This document shows, in pieces, positions 7,191 to 9,636 of a DNA stretch of 9,636 nt; position 1 is the stretch's first letter; the number at the start of each line of letters is the position of its first letter. A program made the position numbers and the translations under genes. Source of the stretch: Frankiales bacterium (GTDB lineage: Bacteria > Actinomycetota > Actinomycetes > Mycobacteriales > SCTD01). The notes below the pieces were generated by a model, which saw only the letters and a program-made list of their open reading frames with translations, was not told the origin of the DNA and searched no databases. The stretch lies in the NCBI GenBank assembly GCA_025464795.1, contig JAODNB010000046.1, positions 1-9,636 on the forward strand, read 5' to 3'.

Positions 7191-7203
7191 CGGAGCTCAG
7201 GCG
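7184..7203. terminator. Hairpin between convergent genes, possible bidirectional terminator
   Basis: CGCCTGA (7184-7190) pairs perfectly with TCAGGCG (7197-7203) around a six-base loop, CGGAGC. The left arm holds the TGA of the response regulator. The right arm holds the complementary TCA, which is the stop of the minus-strand allophanate hydrolase. Neither side has a T-rich tail, so a classical intrinsic terminator is not shown. Actinobacteria can use tail-less hairpins, and the position between convergent genes fits. Confidence 0.45.
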
Positions 7204-8816
7204 TCGCGCCAGCTGCTGACCGGGATCCTCTCCGCGCCCTGGAGCAGCGACGCGTCGCCGACGAAGCCCACCGCCGAGCTGCCGTCAGCGAGGGTGACCT
7301 GACCGAGGCGCAGCGGCGGCCCGACCAGCTCGAGCAGCTCACCCAGTCCCTGCGTCGGCAGCTCCCACACCTCGACCTCGTACGACGACGAGCCCGGGAC
7401 CAGCGCGGGACGAGGTACGCCGGTCGGGACCCGAAGCATCGTGTAGCTCGCGGCCGTACGGGACCGTCGCAGCAGGGTCCCGCCGCGCGAGACCAGCTGG
7501 GAGCTCAGGGGAAGCCCGCTCAGGTGGGCTCCCACGACGACCACGGTCGACCCAGTCGCAGGCGGGGTCACCGGCTCTCCGCACCAGGCCGAGGCGAGGT
7601 CGAGCAGGGGTTCGTCGGCGAAGGCCGGGGCGACCAGCTGCACCCCGTACGGCAGCCCGTCATCGCGGCGGCCGGCCGGCACAGCGACCGCGCACAGGTC
7701 CAGCAGGTTGACGAAGTTCGTGTACGTCCCCAGTCGGCTGTTGGCCCCGACCGGGTCGGCCGCAAGTGCCGCCACCGTCGGGTGGCCGGGAGTGACGGGC
7801 AGCAGCAGCGCGTCGATCCGCTCCCACACCGGCTCGGTCAGCCGACGCAGCGCAGCCAGCCGGTCGAACGCGCGGAAGGCGTCGGCGGCGGACAGGCTCG
7901 CACCCGCGCGGATGATCGAGGCCACGGTCGGGTCGAGGTGCGGACCGTCCTGCTCGACGAGATGGCCGACAGCTGCGTACCGCTCGGCCACCCACGGCCC
8001 GCCGTACAGCAGCAGCGCGGCCTCGAGGAACGGCGTGATGTCGACGGGGACGAGGGTGAGCCCGAGCGACCGCGCGTGCTCCACGGCCCGGTCCCACGCA
8101 GTCCGGGTCTCCTCGTCCAGGTCCAGCACCTGCACGGGCACGCCGACCGTCGTCATGACCTTGGCGACACCTGGTGGGAGAGCCACCGGTCGCGCCCGAG
8201 CCCAGGGGTCGGTCGGGTCGAACGAGACCATGACCGACAGGGCGAGTCGTGCCGTGGCGACATCACGGGTCAGGGTGGTCACGCAGTCCAGGGACCGGCA
8301 GGCAGGTAGCACTCCGGTGGTCGAGACGAGGCCGCGTGTCGGCTTCACGCCGACGAGTCCGTTGAAGGCAGCGGGTACCCGCCCTGACCCGGCGGTGTCG
8401 GTGCCGAGGGCCAGCGGAACGATGCCGCTGGCCACCGCGACCGCCGAACCGGAGGACGAGCCGCCGCTGACGCGCGAGGGGTCGTCCACGCAGGTCGGGA
8501 TCCCGTACGGGCTGCGGGTGCCCACCAGGCCGGTGGCGAACTGGTCCATGTTCGTCTTCCCCACGGGCACAGCACCGGCGTCGACGAGTCGCTGCACCAC
8601 GTAGGCGCTGGTGGCCTTGACCTCTTCCAGCGCAGGGCATGCCGCGGTGCTGGGGAGCCCAGCCACATCGATGTTGTCCTTGACCGCGAAGGGGATGCCG
8701 GCGAGCGGTCCCGTGCCGGGGATGACGTGCGCAGCGGTCGACAGGAAGACCGGCAACCCGCTCTCGCGGGCGGCCTCCAACGCGGTCTCTGCGGCAGTCC
8801 AGGTCGTGGTCGTCAT
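7197..8816 (-). CDS. atzF: Allophanate hydrolase (amidase signature enzyme with C-terminal domain)
   Basis: This 539-residue cytoplasmic enzyme would convert allophanate to ammonium and CO2, the second step of ATP-dependent urea degradation. The amidase domain (about 1-415) has the Ser-cisSer-Lys triad: Lys46 in FAVKDN, Ser120 in GGSSSGS and nucleophile Ser144 in GTDTAGSGR. The 24-residue gap between the two serines is the family spacing. Tyr271 and Arg279 in YGGPWVAERY match the substrate-binding pair I recall from allophanate hydrolase structures. The C-terminal domain (about 422-539) begins VVVVGAHLSGLPL, a hallmark separating allophanate hydrolases from generic amidases. In a related enzyme this domain completes decarboxylation, and His431 is a candidate there. 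I chose the ATG at 8816 because it overlaps the upstream TGA (ATGA) and has GAGAGAGG ten bases before it. An in-frame TTG at 8825 is less likely. Length is slightly short of the usual ~600, but no domain looks missing. Confidence 0.94.
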   Translation of the reverse strand: MTTTTWTAAETALEAARESGLPVFLSTAAHVIPGTGPLAGIPFAVKDNIDVAGLPSTAACPALEEVKATSAYVVQRLVDAGAVPVGKTNMDQFATGLVGTRSPYGIPTCVDDPSRVSGGSSSGSAVAVASGIVPLALGTDTAGSGRVPAAFNGLVGVKPTRGLVSTTGVLPACRSLDCVTTLTRDVATARLALSVMVSFDPTDPWARARPVALPPGVAKVMTTVGVPVQVLDLDEETRTAWDRAVEHARSLGLTLVPVDITPFLEAALLLYGGPWVAERYAAVGHLVEQDGPHLDPTVASIIRAGASLSAADAFRAFDRLAALRRLTEPVWERIDALLLPVTPGHPTVAALAADPVGANSRLGTYTNFVNLLDLCAVAVPAGRRDDGLPYGVQLVAPAFADEPLLDLASAWCGEPVTPPATGSTVVVVGAHLSGLPLSSQLVSRGGTLLRRSRTAASYTMLRVPTGVPRPALVPGSSSYEVEVWELPTQGLGELLELVGPPLRLGQVTLADGSSAVGFVGDASLLQGAERIPVSSWRDA

Positions 8817-9636
8817 CGGACCCAAGCCTCTCTCTCAGCGGTGAAGGCGGCCTCGCGGCGTGCCCTGAAGGTCGTGATCTCCTGGGCGTGCTCGGCCTCC
8901 AGGGCGGCCACCTCGGACAGCCGGAACGTCGCCGGCTCCGTGGTCAGCGGTCGGTTCCCGCTACGCAGCTCGGCCAGCTCCTCGGCGCTCACCGGTACGA
9001 AGCGCAGCCGGTCGAAGGGCCTGAGGAGCCAAGGCTGCTCATCGCTGCCGGGCACGTACCGCCAGACCGGCACGGTGCGTCCGACGAGCTGGTAGCCGCC
9101 CGGGCCCTCCATCCCGTAGATGCAGAGGTACACGCCCCCGATGCCGACGGCGTTCTGCGGCGTCCAGGTGCGGGCCGGGTCGTACTTCGTGGTGACCAGC
9201 CGGTGTCGCGGGTCGATGGGCACCGCGACGGGAGCGCCGAGGTACACGTCGCCGAGACCGACGACGAGGTAGGTCGCAGCCGTCAGCACGTCGAACACCT
9301 CGTCCCGGCCCTGCAGGTCGTTGATGCGCCGGATGAACTCGACGTTGTCCGGGCACCAAGGCGCGTCGGGGCGCACCGAGCGGGCATAACGTGCCATCGC
9401 CTCGTGAGCCAACGGGTGGTCCAGGCAGATCGGCATCGTGACCTCCCGGACCGCGAGCTCCACGTCCAGCGGATCAGGGACGTCCACCGCCAGGTCTGCG
9501 AGCAGGAGGGCGAGGTCCTTCAGCGGCAGCCGCAGGGGATCGACCTTGACGAGCATCGAGCGCACGCCCTCGACCAGCTCGAGCACACCGTCCAGGGAAC
9601 GGCTCCGGAGCGCCTCGGCGAGCAGGTGCACCCAGA
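8813..9636 (-). CDS. Urea carboxylase-type carboxyltransferase, C-terminal part (runs off right edge)
   Basis: The minus-strand frame is open from the window edge to a TGA at 8813-8815, giving 273 residues of the C-terminal end. No start is visible: the GTG at 9631 sits inside a continuing frame and is not a real start. The sequence matches the C-terminal half of the urea carboxylase carboxyltransferase domain (AHS1/KipI-like), with VRPDAPWCPDNVEFIRRIN, the GLGDVYLGAPVAVP segment, the DPRHRLVTTKYDPARTW segment and YGMEGPGGYQLVGRT. This domain moves the carboxyl group from carboxybiotin to urea to make allophanate, the substrate of the next gene, which overlaps by ATGA. The protein ends about where the usual helical ERE-W segment ends, so no C-terminal biotin carrier domain follows. 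Biotin carboxylase and carrier parts must lie upstream, outside the window. A guanidine-preferring carboxylase is an alternative that this fragment cannot exclude. Confidence 0.92.
   Translation of the reverse strand, partial: WVHLLAEALRSRSLDGVLELVEGVRSMLVKVDPLRLPLKDLALLLADLAVDVPDPLDVELAVREVTMPICLDHPLAHEAMARYARSVRPDAPWCPDNVEFIRRINDLQGRDEVFDVLTAATYLVVGLGDVYLGAPVAVPIDPRHRLVTTKYDPARTWTPQNAVGIGGVYLCIYGMEGPGGYQLVGRTVPVWRYVPGSDEQPWLLRPFDRLRFVPVSAEELAELRSGNRPLTTEPATFRLSEVAALEAEHAQEITTFRARREAAFTAEREAWVR
8827..8834 (-). promoter_or_regulatory. Ribosome binding site for allophanate hydrolase
   Basis: On the minus strand GAGAGAGG ends ten bases before the ATG at 8816. It lies within the end of the carboxyltransferase gene and supports that ATG, since the alternative TTG at 8825 would leave almost no spacing. 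Confidence 0.55.

Noticed and set aside
7524..8309. A 261-codon open frame opposite allophanate hydrolase
   Set aside because: Low-complexity Arg/Gly-rich shadow. The minus strand holds the complete amidase with its catalytic triad.

Overview
The window is high-GC DNA with tightly packed genes, GTG starts and 4-base stop/start overlaps. Together with the protein families, this points to an actinobacterium (Actinomycetota). I cannot place it more precisely from the sequence alone. I see no mobile element, CRISPR array, tRNA or rRNA.

Left edge (1-2284). The 5' end of an SGNH/GDSL hydrolase gene runs leftward off the window. It is divergent from a gene for a secreted protein (262-1353) with a signal peptide, a Pro-rich linker and a probable TIM-barrel, glycoside-hydrolase-like domain of unknown activity. 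An aldose 1-epimerase family gene (1367-2284) follows 13 bases later on the same strand.

Centre (2387-7190). Three co-directional genes form one signalling cassette. They encode a REC-PAS-PAS-GGDEF-EAL protein (cyclic-di-GMP synthesis and hydrolysis), a histidine kinase with a seven-helix membrane domain, and a single-domain Rcp1-type response regulator. Consecutive genes overlap by 4 bases (ATGA, GTGA) and the second and third have good Shine-Dalgarno sequences, so co-transcription and translational coupling are likely. The simplest model is that the kinase senses something in or near the membrane and phosphorylates the small regulator, the receiver of the cyclic-di-GMP enzyme, or both. The enzyme keeps the visible catalytic residues of both its output domains and a product-inhibition site. 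This cassette is the most interesting part of the window. Its parts are known families, but the stimulus and wiring are unknown.

Right side (7197-9636, minus strand). An allophanate hydrolase (AtzF-type amidase plus C-terminal domain) overlaps by 4 bases the end of a urea carboxylase-type carboxyltransferase that runs off the right edge. Together they belong to the ATP-dependent urea (or guanidine-related) carboxylation and allophanate hydrolysis route, which releases ammonium. The carboxyltransferase ends without the C-terminal biotin carrier domain usual for one-chain urea carboxylase. The cassette and this operon converge, and a 7-base-pair hairpin spans both stop codons.
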